64,000 bases of DNA from contig NZ_JAAIXZ010000010.1 of NCBI RefSeq assembly GCF_010894435.1, forward strand, positions 375,955 through 439,954, written 5' to 3'. This document shows positions 27,259 to 37,999 of the stretch, piece by piece. The translations under genes were made by a program, and so were the position numbers. Source of the stretch: Pyxidicoccus trucidator. GTDB lineage: Bacteria > Myxococcota > Myxococcia > Myxococcales > Myxococcaceae. Within the stretch, counting starts at the first letter, position 1; the number at the start of each line of letters is the position of its first letter. The notes under the pieces are model-generated. The model had not been told where the DNA came from and did not search any database. It was given only the letters and a program-made list of their open reading frames with translations.

Positions 27259-29076
27259 GGCGCTTCCTTCGGCGCCAACGCCAGGGCCTCAGCGTCCAGA
27301 CGAGCCCCACCATTCCCAGTGCCACCAGTGCGCCCGACGGCTCGCCGCCACAGCCGCACCCGCTCGCCGTGTCTCCAGGGCCCGGACGGGCGCCCTTCGG
27401 CCCTGGGTGCATGGGCGCGAGCGCCAGCGCCCGCTCGATGAGCTGGGCCCGTGCGCGCTCGAAAGCCGCCGGGTCGACGGGCACCAGGTCCGGCCAGGGG
27501 ATGAGCTCGCGGGCGACCTGTTCGGCGAAGGCGGGGTCTCCGCGCTGTGAGACGAGCATCAGCCACTCGTAGTCCTGCACTCCTGCCCGCAGCAGCTTGA
27601 GCCGGAGGCTGGGGAGCGGCACCTCGGTCTGCCCGCCAATCCTTCCGGGCGAGCCGGGGTAGAAGAGCGTCCCGTCGCCATTGCCGCCGTAGAAGTGCTG
27701 ATCCGTCCAGGCGGAGGGAAGCCGGGCCGCGGTTTCGTAGTAGGTCTCGCCCGCGGCGCCCAGGAGGAACACCGTCCAGGCCATGGCGCGGTTGAGGTTG
27801 GCCGGGTGGTCCACCATGTACGAGGGCCAGTGCTGCCTGCCGGTCGGCAAGCCCGCGCAGCCGTGGCTGGTGCAACTCTGATACATCCACAGCGACGTGC
27901 CGGGCCGCGCGAGGAAGGCGTCGTAGTCGGCTCGGCTCGGGCCCGCGTCGGTCGCTTCCAGCGGGGGCATGAGCTGGACGATGACCGACATGCGGCCAAT
28001 CAGCCCGTCCAACCCATTGTCCCGTGCCATGGGCAGGGAGGTGGTCACCATGCGGATGAGGCTGGGAGCGGAGCGCTCGAGCATGCCCGCGCGGGCGCGC
28101 AGCTCGTCGAACGTCGTGAACTGGGGTGGCTCGTCGCCGGTGTAGTCGTACGCGCGCGCGAGCCAGCCGCGCGCCGAGAAGTGCTCCACGAACGCCGCGA
28201 GCGCGGGTTCTTCCAGCGGGCCCATGTACCGGGCGCTCGTCATCCTCGCCCCGCGCAGCCGGGTGGGGGCGGTGCCATCCAGCAGCGGCGCATACGCCGC
28301 GTCGAAGCGCTCCCACCCGGTCGCGTCCGGCTGGAGGGCGAAGATGTTGGAGATCGTGAAGCGGTGGTCGAGCGCCAGCCGGGCGTACCGGTCGAGCAGC
28401 TCCACGCGCGCGCGCTGTCGCTTCCGCAATCCGCGCGCCCGGTGTGTGCCTCGCAGACGCGGTCCGCCTCCAGGCCGAACGACGTGGGATAGGAGGGTGT
28501 ACTCGGTAGGGTGACGTCGACGACGGTGAGTGTCACGGGGACGGAGGCGGTGAAGCCTCCACCGGCGCGAAGGTCCACCACGCCCTGATATCTGCCAGCG
28601 GGAGCGTCCTCTGGAATGAGCACGTCCACCCAGAGCGCCCGGGCCTCGTTCGAGGGCACGTCGAAGGGAAAGGCGTTGCGTGGCTCACCGGCGACTTCGT
28701 CCACGGCGGGGGTGAGTGCATCCGGCCACGGGCCCGGTCCACCGGGGCCGCCCGATGGGTGGGTGACTACCAGGAAGTCCTGCCGGTACAGGGTGAGGTG
28801 GCTGCTTCCGATGCGAGCGGGACCTTCCAGCGCATCCAGCCGGGCCGTCACTCCTGTCGCGCCGCTGTCCCCGCCATGCACCACCACCTGGAAGCCGAGG
28901 GCCTCGTTGCGCGCGCCGAGCAGCTCCACGGGAGCGGCGGCGCGCGGTGGCGTGTCCGGGCGCACCTTCACCATGAGGCTCTCGCCATACACCTGGGGGC
29001 TGGCGAGCACGGACAGGCCCACCAGCGCCACACCCAGCGCCAGCGCTTCCGGCAGTGACCGCCACCGCGTTCTCAA
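27245..29076 (-). pseudogene. DUF4091 surface protein with MYXO-CTERM tail, frame broken in a CG run
   Basis: Two frames together encode one protein. The N-terminal part (29076 to about 28410, TTG start with GGGAG upstream) has a signal-like helix, then ARNEALGFQVVVHGG, WVDVLIPEDAPAGRYQGVVDL and a beta domain. The C-terminal part continues from VELLDRYARLALDHRFTIS to QDYEWLMLV, the DUF4091 glycoside-hydrolase-like domain, and ends with a MYXO-CTERM-type tag (Cys/Gly motif, hydrophobic helix, WRWRRRKR). The frame breaks at the dinucleotide run (CG)5C at 28405-28415. Removing one CG unit joins both parts into a single ORF of about 609 codons. It could be a pseudogene, a phase-variable gene or a sequencing error. 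Its 3' end overlaps the BamE-like gene by 14 bases. Confidence 0.8.
28405..28415. repeat. (CG)5C dinucleotide run at the frameshift
   Basis: An alternating CG run inside the DUF4091 gene. One fewer unit restores the reading frame (SARVELLDRYA in place of SARAWSCS). Confidence 0.85.
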
Positions 29077-29360
29077 GCCCTGCTCCCATCCAGAGGTGGC
29101 ACGGAGACGATGGGGGCAAGTCGTCCCCGGTCCCACCTGTCCTCCAGGGCAGAGGCACCTCGCTGTAGACACGAAGACGCACGCTGCGGCGGTCCGTCGA
29201 CCTCAGTGCATGGGGGCGGGGCCGGTGGGCTGGTCAGGTGGCCCGGCTCGACTCATTCAAGGCGCGGAAAGTGACTTCGCAGCTCGCGCATCGGCCTGCG
29301 GAGCCCTGCCTGCCGATGCGGGAAGTTGCTCTACAGCTCACATGCCCCTGCACTCCCGGG
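29077..29360. other. Gene-free stretch upstream of the repeat array
   Basis: I see no convincing gene. Frames here are shadow ORFs continuing from the DUF4091 gene or from the repeat array. The region upstream of 29076 should hold the promoter of the DUF4091 gene, but I could not pick one out. Confidence 0.5.
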
Positions 29361-29680
29361 GCGGTCGACGGCCGGAATGAGCGTTCCTTCCGCTTCCGCC
29401 CGCAGGTGGGTAGCCCGACCCCGAGCGGCCGACGGCCGGAATGAGCGTTCCTTCCGCTTGTGCCCGCCTGAGGGAGCCTTGGCCCAGGGCGGCCAACGGC
29501 CGGAATGAGCGTTCCTTTCGCTCGCGCCCGCCGCAGGGAGCCCCGACCCCGGGTGGTCGACGGCCGGAATGAGCGTTCCTTCCGCTCCCGCCCGCCGCGG
29601 TGAGCCCCGACTGCGGACGGCCGACACCCGGAATGAGCGTTCCTTCCGCTTCCGGTCGCGCCACGGAGCTGGCCGACATG
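29361..29680. repeat. Five tandem copies of a 64-bp repeat
   Basis: Five units start at 29361, 29425, 29489, 29553 and 29617, with an exact 64-base period. The core GGAATGAGCGTTCCTTCCGC is invariant apart from one T in copy 3. The other half of each unit is G/C-rich and degenerate but still alignable, unlike CRISPR spacers. The core can fold as GAGCG-7nt-CGCTC (a G-U closing pair in copies 1, 2 and 5) or GGAA-6nt-TTCC. The period is not a multiple of three, so it is not a protein repeat. It lies between the DUF4091 gene and a Ser/Gly-rich lipoprotein gene, both on the minus strand. Confidence 0.93.
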
Positions 29681-29705
29681 CTCGCACCGGCTGGGTGAGG
29701 CCCGA

Positions 29706-30077
29706 TCAGCGGGTGCCGTCACCCATGCTGCCGCCGCCGGTGTACGAGCTGCCCCCCGTGCTCGAGCCGCCGCCCATCCCGCTGCCCCCGGTGCTGGAGC
29801 CGTTGCCGGCCCCCCGGGGCCCCCGGCGACTGTCCGCGCTCGAACCTCCCGAGCTCCCGCCACTCCTGCCCGACGCCACCGAACTCCCGCCACTCCTGCC
29901 AGAGCCACTCGTGCTGCTGCCATGCCCTGTGCTTGCACTGGCGCTGGTGCTCGCACCACCGCTCCCGTGCGCGCTGCCCGCGTCCTGGGCCGGGCCCCGC
30001 GTGCAGCCTCCGCCCACGAGTGAGACCGACACCAGGGCCCCGACCAGCATCGCGCCCTTGACGTTCTTCCGCGTCAT
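29706..30077 (-). CDS. Ser/Gly-rich small lipoprotein
   Basis: A 123-aa exported protein. The signal peptide ends in the lipobox VGGGC with Cys25. The mature part is almost entirely Ser, Gly, Thr and Ala with occasional Arg, in imperfect repeats (SGRSGGSS, GGSSTGGS). It has no folded domain that I can see. Such chains may act as surface spacers or coats. I chose ATG 30077 (MTRKNVKGAML) because a GAGGAGAA ribosome-binding site lies just upstream on the minus strand. The 64-bp repeat array lies 25 bases after its stop, and three 17-bp direct repeats lie 69 bases upstream of the start. Confidence 0.7.
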   Translation of the reverse strand: MTRKNVKGAMLVGALVSVSLVGGGCTRGPAQDAGSAHGSGGASTSASASTGHGSSTSGSGRSGGSSVASGRSGGSSGGSSADSRRGPRGAGNGSSTGGSGMGGGSSTGGSSYTGGGSMGDGTR

Positions 30078-30145
30078 GACGGTTCTCCTCCTGACCCTCG
30101 CGGGTCCCCTCAAGGGTGGGGAGTAGCTCGCGGCGCCGGTATCGC

Positions 30146-30196
30146 TCCCGGGTGTCGGTCATTCCCGGGTGTCGGTCAATCCCAGGTGTCGGTCAT
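30146..30196. repeat. Three direct 17-bp repeats
   Basis: Three head-to-tail copies of TCCCGGGTGTCGGTCAT occupy 30146-30162, 30163-30179 and 30180-30196, with one mismatch each in copies 2 and 3. They sit 69-119 bases upstream of the Ser/Gly lipoprotein start, where an iterated protein-binding site would act. No binding protein is known. Confidence 0.8.
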
Positions 30197-30280
30197 TGCG
30201 ACACGCGCTGACGGCTCTCAACGCGAGGGCGCGAACCGCCGACGCCGGGCTCGGCACCGAGGCCACGCGGGAGAGGTTCA

Positions 30281-30396
30281 GTCAGGGGCACTGCCGCCCT
30301 GGCCGGAAACCCGTGCTGCTACGTGGCTCCCGCTGAGCGGCCCGATACGTCTGTCAGGTGCCTCGTCGCCCTGGCCGCAAACCCGGGCTGCTGCGT
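30281..30396. repeat. Imperfect 72-bp direct duplication
   Basis: The segment from 30281 (GTCAGGGGCACTG) recurs from 30353 (GTCAGGTGCCTCG). The match is strong through GCCCTGGCCGxAAACCCG and GCTGCTxCGTG. It fills most of the gene-free gap 30197-30427, in which no other feature was seen. Confidence 0.65.
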
Positions 30397-30427
30397 GAAT
30401 CGCCCTGAAGGACCTGGGCCCGAAAGC

Positions 30428-30688
30428 TCACGTCGCGCAGCGGCCCGGGCAGGGGCAGGTGATGCACTCCAATCGCTGGCAGGAGCCCTCGGAACAGTCC
30501 GCGTCTGAGGAGCACCCGGAGATGCAGTGCGCATCTTCGTCCGGGCAGCCCACGCACGCATGGTCGATGGGGCACTGGGAGCTGGACTGGCAGACACCAC
30601 CGGCGGGGACACTGGGGTTGTCGCGGGTGCGGGGCCCGCAGCCGGCGAGCAGGCCCAGGGCGAAAGTGAGGAGCACGAGAGTTCGCAT
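30428..30688 (-). CDS. Small Cys-rich lipoprotein
   Basis: An 86-aa exported protein. ATG 30688 begins MRTLVLLTFALGLLAGC, a lipoprotein signal with Cys17. The mature 70 residues contain more than ten cysteines in closely spaced pairs (CQSSSQC, ACVGC, CISGC, CSEGSC, CITCPCPGRC). This resembles the short dickkopf/EGF-like Cys-rich modules common in myxobacterial lipoproteins, held by disulfides outside the cell. The partner is unknown. It is divergent from the ADP-ribosylglycohydrolase gene. Confidence 0.7.
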   Translation of the reverse strand: MRTLVLLTFALGLLAGCGPRTRDNPSVPAGGVCQSSSQCPIDHACVGCPDEDAHCISGCSSDADCSEGSCQRLECITCPCPGRCAT

Positions 30689-30903
30689 GCCCCGTTCCTG
30701 TTCATGGCCTGTGCCAGCGAACGCGCCCTGGCAAACCCATCCGGAAGCAGTGCGCGAAGCTGACACCCGGAGCCGGGAGGACTCAGATATCCGAGGCCCC
30801 GGTGCGCAGGGTTCGCGATGAACAGTGGCATGTGCGGGTCGGCGAACGGCTGATAGGGTTGGACCCGAGCCCAGGGTGGAAGAGAACAGGGGAGGGCGCA
30901 GAC

Positions 30904-31848
30904 ATGCCGACGCGCGAGGAACGCATCACGGGTGGGGTGTATGGACTGTTGATTGGCGATGCGCTCGGCGTCCCCTACGAGTTCCACTCGCCCCAGCAGA
31001 TTCCCTCGCCCGAGGCGATTGAGTTCGAGCCTCCCGCCGGCTTCCAGCGCGCGCACGAGGGCGTCCCGCCGGGCACCTGGTCCGACGACGGAGCGCACGC
31101 GCTGTGCCTGCTGGACTCGCTGCTGTACCAGGGGCGGCTGGACCCGGAGGACCTCGGGCGGCGGCTGGTGAACTGGTACGAGTGGGGCTACCTCGCCGTG
31201 GACGGCAAGGTGTTCGACGTGGGCATCCAGACGAGCACGGCCCTGGCGCACGTCCGCGCCGGGACGCCCGCGCTGATGGCCGGGCCGAAGGGCGAGCAGG
31301 ACAACGGCAATGGCTCGCTGATGCGCGTGCTGCCGATGGCGCTGTGGCACCGGGGAGACGACGCGAAGCTCGTCTCGGATGCGATGGCGCAGTCGCGGGT
31401 GACGCACGGGCACGCGCGCTCGCAGGCGTGCTGCGCGGTGTACTGCCTGTGGGCGCGGCGCATCCTCGAGGGCGCCGTGGACCCGTGGGCGGACGCGCTG
31501 TCCACGTTCCGCGAGCTGTACCCGGAGGGCTTCGAGGTCCGGACGGAGCTGGACACGCACATCGCACGTCCGGACGCGGAGGAGCCTCCGGGCACGGGCT
31601 CCGGCTACGTGGTGGACTGCCTGCGCTCGGCGCGGCAGTGCGTGGCGTCGGGCGGCGACTACGAGGGCGTGGTGAAGGCCGCGGTGCGACTGGGGCGCGA
31701 CACGGACACCACGGCATGTGTGGCCGGTGGAATCGCCGGGCTCATCCATGGCGTGCAGGGCATTCCCGAGCGGTGGCGCTCGGCGCTGCGCGGACAGGAG
31801 CTGCTGGCGCCGCTGCTCCAGAAGCTGCTGGCCCACGCGAAGGGCTGA
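30904..31848 (+). CDS. ADP-ribosylglycohydrolase-family protein
   Basis: A 314-aa cytoplasmic enzyme of the DraG/ARH fold, which removes ADP-ribose from modified proteins or small molecules using two Mg ions. Metal-site motifs are present: GLLIGDALGVPYEF near the N-terminus, TWSDDGAHALCL (family T-D-D-T, here S-D-D-G), GNGSLMRVLPMAL, and LGRDTDTTACVAGGIAGL at the C-terminal site. I chose ATG 30904, since the frame is open further upstream but lacks motif support. No mono-ADP-ribosyltransferase gene is nearby, so the target is unknown. It is convergent with the small membrane-protein gene. Confidence 0.88.
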   Translation: MPTREERITGGVYGLLIGDALGVPYEFHSPQQIPSPEAIEFEPPAGFQRAHEGVPPGTWSDDGAHALCLLDSLLYQGRLDPEDLGRRLVNWYEWGYLAVDGKVFDVGIQTSTALAHVRAGTPALMAGPKGEQDNGNGSLMRVLPMALWHRGDDAKLVSDAMAQSRVTHGHARSQACCAVYCLWARRILEGAVDPWADALSTFRELYPEGFEVRTELDTHIARPDAEEPPGTGSGYVVDCLRSARQCVASGGDYEGVVKAAVRLGRDTDTTACVAGGIAGLIHGVQGIPERWRSALRGQELLAPLLQKLLAHAKG

Positions 31849-31881
31849 GTCCCCTCAATCCCCGGAAACGGAACTCGCGGC

Positions 31882-32304
31882 TCAGGACCGGAAGGCTTCG
31901 CGGATGCCGTCGCGGCGCAGCGTGAACAACATCCAGATGGCCACCGGCACGCCGATGACGCACCCGGGGGACAGGATGTACAGCGCGGTGATGCCACCCA
32001 CCGTGGCCAGCCCGTAGCCCTTGAGGTTCAGCGCGTTCATCGCGCCCCATGCGGACAGCACTCCGCAGAGGATGCCCACCAGCAACATCAGCGCGAGGGC
32101 GGGACTGAGCTCCAGCGTGGTGGGCGTGGCACCCGCGGGGACGAAGGGGGACGTCACCTTCATCGCGGCCAGGATGAAGCCCGCGATGTTGTAGATGATG
32201 TTCAGCACGCCCACGCACAGCAGGAAGAAGGCCGGCGCACGGACGATGTTCAGCGCCTTGTGGCGCGGGTCGGTAGGGGGGAGCTGGATTCCAGGACCGC
32301 TCAT
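31882..32304 (-). CDS. Small four-helix membrane protein
   Basis: A 140-aa inner-membrane protein of unknown function. Four hydrophobic segments are visible: APAFFLLCVGVLNIIYNIAG, PALALMLLVGILCGVLSAWG, YGLATVGGITALYILSPGC and IGVPVAIWMLFTL. The start ATG overlaps the metF stop (TCATGA on the plus strand), so translation is probably coupled to metF. No family motif was recognised. Confidence 0.72.
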   Translation of the reverse strand: MSGPGIQLPPTDPRHKALNIVRAPAFFLLCVGVLNIIYNIAGFILAAMKVTSPFVPAGATPTTLELSPALALMLLVGILCGVLSAWGAMNALNLKGYGLATVGGITALYILSPGCVIGVPVAIWMLFTLRRDGIREAFRS

Positions 32305-33173
32305 GAACGGGCTCTCAGGGCGCTTACGATCATCCGCGTCGCCGGGGACTTGTTCAGCGTGTAGAAGTGGATGCCGGGCACGCCGCGCGCCAGCAGCTCC
32401 ATGCACTGCACCGTCGCGTGCGCCACGCCGAGCTGCACCAGTGCGTCGGGCTGGTCCTTCACCCGCTCCAGCTGCAGCGCCAGCCGCATGGGCACGGTGG
32501 CTCCGCACATCCGGGTGAAGCGCTGGATCTGCTCGTAGTTCGTAATCGGCATGATGCCAGGGACGATGGGGACGTTGATGCCCGCGCGCCGTGCCCGCTC
32601 CACGAAGTCGAAGAAGAACGCGTTGTCGAAGAACAGCTGCGTCACCACGAAGTCCAGCCCCGCGTCGACCTTCTCCTTCAGATGACGCAGGTCGTCGTCG
32701 CGGGACGTCGTCTCGACGTGGCCCTCCGGATAGCACGCCCCTCCGAGGCAGAAGTTGAAATCCTCTTCTCGGATGAATCGCACCAGCTCCGACGCGTACT
32801 GGAACCCACCCGTCGCCGGGGTGAACTGCTGCTGCCCTTGCGGCGGGTCTCCCCGCAGCACCAGCACGTTGTCCAGCTTCGCCTCGGCCAGCCGCTTCAG
32901 CAGCTCGCGCAGCTCCTCCCGGGTGTGGCCCACGCACGTCAGGTGCGCCATGGCCTCGATGCCCGTCTCCTGCTTGATGCGCGTGACGAGCTCCAGCGTC
33001 CTGTCCCTCGTGCTCCCGCCGGCGCCGTAGGTCACCGACACGAAGCCGGGCTGCAGGGGCGCCAGGTCTTCCAGCGTCTTGAAGAGGTTGGCGACACCCT
33101 CGTCCGTTTTCGGCGGGAAGAACTCGAACGAGAAGCAGGGGTTGGATGGATTCAACCGATTACGAATCTTCAT
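32301..33173 (-). CDS. metF: 5,10-Methylenetetrahydrofolate reductase
   Basis: A 290-aa flavoprotein that reduces methylene-THF to methyl-THF for methionine synthesis. The catalytic Glu lies in FSFEFFPPKTDEG at the N-terminus, and FAD/folate-binding features include FVSVTYGAGGSTRDRTLEL, AHLTCVG, NVLVLRGDPP, GACYPEGH and DFVVTQLFFDN, ending with the PGIMPITNYEQ segment. The length is typical. It is divergent from gcvT, which also feeds methylene-THF, and so forms a one-carbon gene pair around a shared 95-base promoter region. Confidence 0.95.
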   Translation of the reverse strand: MKIRNRLNPSNPCFSFEFFPPKTDEGVANLFKTLEDLAPLQPGFVSVTYGAGGSTRDRTLELVTRIKQETGIEAMAHLTCVGHTREELRELLKRLAEAKLDNVLVLRGDPPQGQQQFTPATGGFQYASELVRFIREEDFNFCLGGACYPEGHVETTSRDDDLRHLKEKVDAGLDFVVTQLFFDNAFFFDFVERARRAGINVPIVPGIMPITNYEQIQRFTRMCGATVPMRLALQLERVKDQPDALVQLGVAHATVQCMELLARGVPGIHFYTLNKSPATRMIVSALRARS

Positions 33174-33205
33174 GTCGGCCCCAGTGTAGACGTTCCCCGT
33201 CGGCC

Positions 33206-33233
33206 TTGATCGGCCAAGTCTCGCGGCTATAGT
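33206..33233 (+). promoter_or_regulatory. Putative sigma-70 promoter of gcvTHP
   Basis: TTGATC (33206-33211) and TATAGT (33228-33233) have a 16-nt spacer, and the gcvT ATG is 35 bases downstream. An imperfect palindrome (CTTGATCGGCCAAG) covers the -35 element and could be an operator. The gap is too short for a glycine riboswitch. Confidence 0.5.
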
Positions 33234-33268
33234 CCGCGCCGTTTTCCACACCCCTCCAGGAGAGATTG

Positions 33269-34351
33269 ATGGCCCGGCGTACGCCCCTCAACGAGGCCCA
33301 CCGCAAGTTGGGCGCTCGCATGGTCGACTTCGCGGGATGGGACATGCCGGTCCAGTACTCGTCCGTCATCGGCGAGCATGAGGCCGTGCGCAACGCCGTC
33401 GGCCTGTTCGACGTCTCCCACATGGGCGAGGTGGAGTTCTCCGGCCCTGGCGCCCTGGAGACGGTCAACGCCCTCATCTCCAATGACCTCGCCCGCATCT
33501 CCGACGGGCAGGCCGTCTACGCCGGCCTGCTCAACGAGCAGGGCACCTTCGTGGACGACATCGTCGCCTACCGCTTCAGCCCCGAGCGCATCTTCATCTG
33601 CGTCAACTCCAGCAACCGCGAGAAGGACTTCGCCTGGATGAAGGAGCACGCGAAGGGCGTGAAGCCCGTGGACCGGGGCGACGACTTCGCGCAGATCGCC
33701 GTGCAGGGCCCCAAGGCCGGCGGCCTCGTCCAGCGCCTGACGAAGACGGACACCTCCAAGATTGGCACCTACCGCTTCGCCGAGGGCGAGGTGGCGGGCG
33801 TGAAGAGCATCATCTCCCGCACCGGCTACACCGGCGAGGACGGCTTCGAGCTGTACTGCGCCCCGGACGACGCGGTGAAGCTGTGGGACGCGCTGCTCAC
33901 GGAAGGCCAGCAGGACGGCGTGAAGCCGTGCGGCCTGGGCGCGCGCGACAGCCTGCGCACGGAGATGAAGTACGCGCTCTACGGCAACGACATCGACGAC
34001 CAGCACACCGCGCTGGAGGCCGGGCTCGGCTGGATTGTGAAGCTCGACAAGGCCGCCTTCATCGGCAAGGACGCGCTGGTGGCGCAGAAGGCCGCCGGCG
34101 TGAAGCGCAAGCTGGTAGGCTTCGAGGTGACGGGCAGCGGCATCCCCCGCCATGGCTACGCCATCCACAAGGACGGCAAGCCGGTGGGCGAGGTGACGAG
34201 CGGCACCATGGGCCCCTCCGTGAAGAAGCCCATCGGCATCGGCTACGTGCCCGCCGAGCTTGCCGCGGAAGGCTCCACCTTCGACGTGGACGTCCGCGGA
34301 CGCCCCGTGCCCGCCGTCGTGGTCAAGACTCCGTTCTACAAGAAGCCCTGA
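33269..34351 (+). CDS. gcvT: Glycine cleavage system T protein (aminomethyltransferase)
   Basis: A 360-aa enzyme that moves the aminomethyl group from lipoyl-GcvH to THF, giving methylene-THF and ammonia. Visible features are the N-terminal MVDFAGWDMPVQYSSVIGEH, DVSHMGEVEFSGPGA, IQAVQGPK-like AVQGPKAGGLVQRL, the folate-site segment SRTGYTGEDGFELYC, ARDSLRTEMKYALYGND and the C-terminal barrel ending. A TTG three bases earlier is also in frame, but ATG 33269 has AGGAGAG upstream. It is first in the operon; gcvH follows after 30 bases. Confidence 0.97.
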   Translation: MARRTPLNEAHRKLGARMVDFAGWDMPVQYSSVIGEHEAVRNAVGLFDVSHMGEVEFSGPGALETVNALISNDLARISDGQAVYAGLLNEQGTFVDDIVAYRFSPERIFICVNSSNREKDFAWMKEHAKGVKPVDRGDDFAQIAVQGPKAGGLVQRLTKTDTSKIGTYRFAEGEVAGVKSIISRTGYTGEDGFELYCAPDDAVKLWDALLTEGQQDGVKPCGLGARDSLRTEMKYALYGNDIDDQHTALEAGLGWIVKLDKAAFIGKDALVAQKAAGVKRKLVGFEVTGSGIPRHGYAIHKDGKPVGEVTSGTMGPSVKKPIGIGYVPAELAAEGSTFDVDVRGRPVPAVVVKTPFYKKP

Positions 34352-34381
34352 AACCTCCAGCCCCTTTTGAGGAGCAACGAC

Positions 34382-34771
34382 ATGGCCGATTCGATTCCCG
34401 GCGACCTGAAGTACACCAAGGAGCACGAGTGGGCCCGCGTCCAGGGCAAGGTGGTGGTGGTGGGTGTCACCGCCCATGCCCAGGAGTCGCTGGGTGACGT
34501 GGTGTACGTGGAGCTGCCGAAGTTGGGCGCCACCATCACCGAGGGCAAGCAGTTCGGCGTCATCGAGTCCACCAAGGCCGTCTCGGAGCTGTACTCGCCG
34601 GTGACGGGCACGGTGGTGAAGGTGAATGACGCCCTGGCGGACAACCCCTCCACCGTCAACACGGACCCCTACGGGGCGGGCTGGATTGTCGAGGTCGAAC
34701 TGTCGGATCCCAAGCAGGTGGACGCGCTCATGGACGCCACCGCGTACTCCAACCTGCTCAAGAGCGCGTAG
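34382..34771 (+). CDS. gcvH: Glycine cleavage system H protein (lipoyl carrier)
   Basis: A 129-aa lipoyl carrier that shuttles the aminomethyl group between GcvP, GcvT and the L protein. The lipoylated lysine is K65 in GVIESTKAVSELYSPV, and the N-terminal KYTKEHEWARVQGK and C-terminal YGAGWIVEVELSD are typical. The length is normal. It is the middle gene of the gcvTHP operon, 78 bases before gcvP. Confidence 0.98.
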   Translation: MADSIPGDLKYTKEHEWARVQGKVVVVGVTAHAQESLGDVVYVELPKLGATITEGKQFGVIESTKAVSELYSPVTGTVVKVNDALADNPSTVNTDPYGAGWIVEVELSDPKQVDALMDATAYSNLLKSA

Positions 34772-34849
34772 CACTGAAGCGCTACCGCCACGCTGTTAGT
34801 GACGGTCCTCGATTTTTTGACCTCCGACTCGCACGCGAGCCCGACTGCC

Positions 34850-37753
<2,904 letters not shown>

Positions 37754-37761
37754 CGTCTTCA

Positions 37762-37789
37762 GCGCCCGCCGGGGTTTCCCGCCGGGCGC
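37762..37789 (+). terminator. Hairpin after gcvP (first)
   Basis: GCGCCCG pairs with CGGGCGC, and CGGG with CCCG across a C-C mismatch, with loop GTTT. It starts 9 bases after the stop. No T-run follows. Confidence 0.6.
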
Positions 37790-37804
37790 CACTTGCAGTC
37801 GACG

Positions 37805-37836
37805 GGGCCGTCTCCCTCTTCGCGGGGAGGCGGCCC
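37805..37836 (+). terminator. Hairpin after gcvP (second)
   Basis: GGGCCG/CGGCCC and CTCCC/GGGAG are stacked around a T-G pair and followed by TTCGTCTC. Together with the first hairpin it probably ends the gcv transcript. The rest of the 245-base gap before the KaiC gene shows no further feature. Confidence 0.55.
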
Positions 37837-37999
37837 TTCGTCTCTCCGGAGCCCTGCGGTCCGTGCCTGCCCGCCTGCCCTGGGGCCCTGCCGCCAGCGG
37901 GACGGCGTCATGCCAGGGTGCCGGGCGGGACCGGCAGCTTGTTCGTGCCAATGCTCATCGTCTCGTGGGTGACGGTGTGGGTGGACGAAGGAGCAACGA

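Noticed and set aside
29361..29680. CRISPR array
   Set aside because: The period (64) and core length would fit, but the segments between cores are similar to one another rather than unique, and no cas genes are present.
29331..29687. Small proteins encoded by the 64-bp repeats (118- and 113-codon frames)
   Set aside because: The repeat period is not a multiple of three, so each frame gives a different peptide in each unit. No ribosome-binding site was seen.
30802..30903. N-terminal extension of the ADP-ribosylglycohydrolase
   Set aside because: The extra 34 residues have no family match. ATG 30904 is the first start leading directly into the conserved GLLIGDALG motif.
33174..33268. Glycine riboswitch upstream of gcvT
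   Set aside because: The gap is only 95 bases and already holds a promoter-like pair. There is no room for an aptamer and no matching conserved segments were seen.
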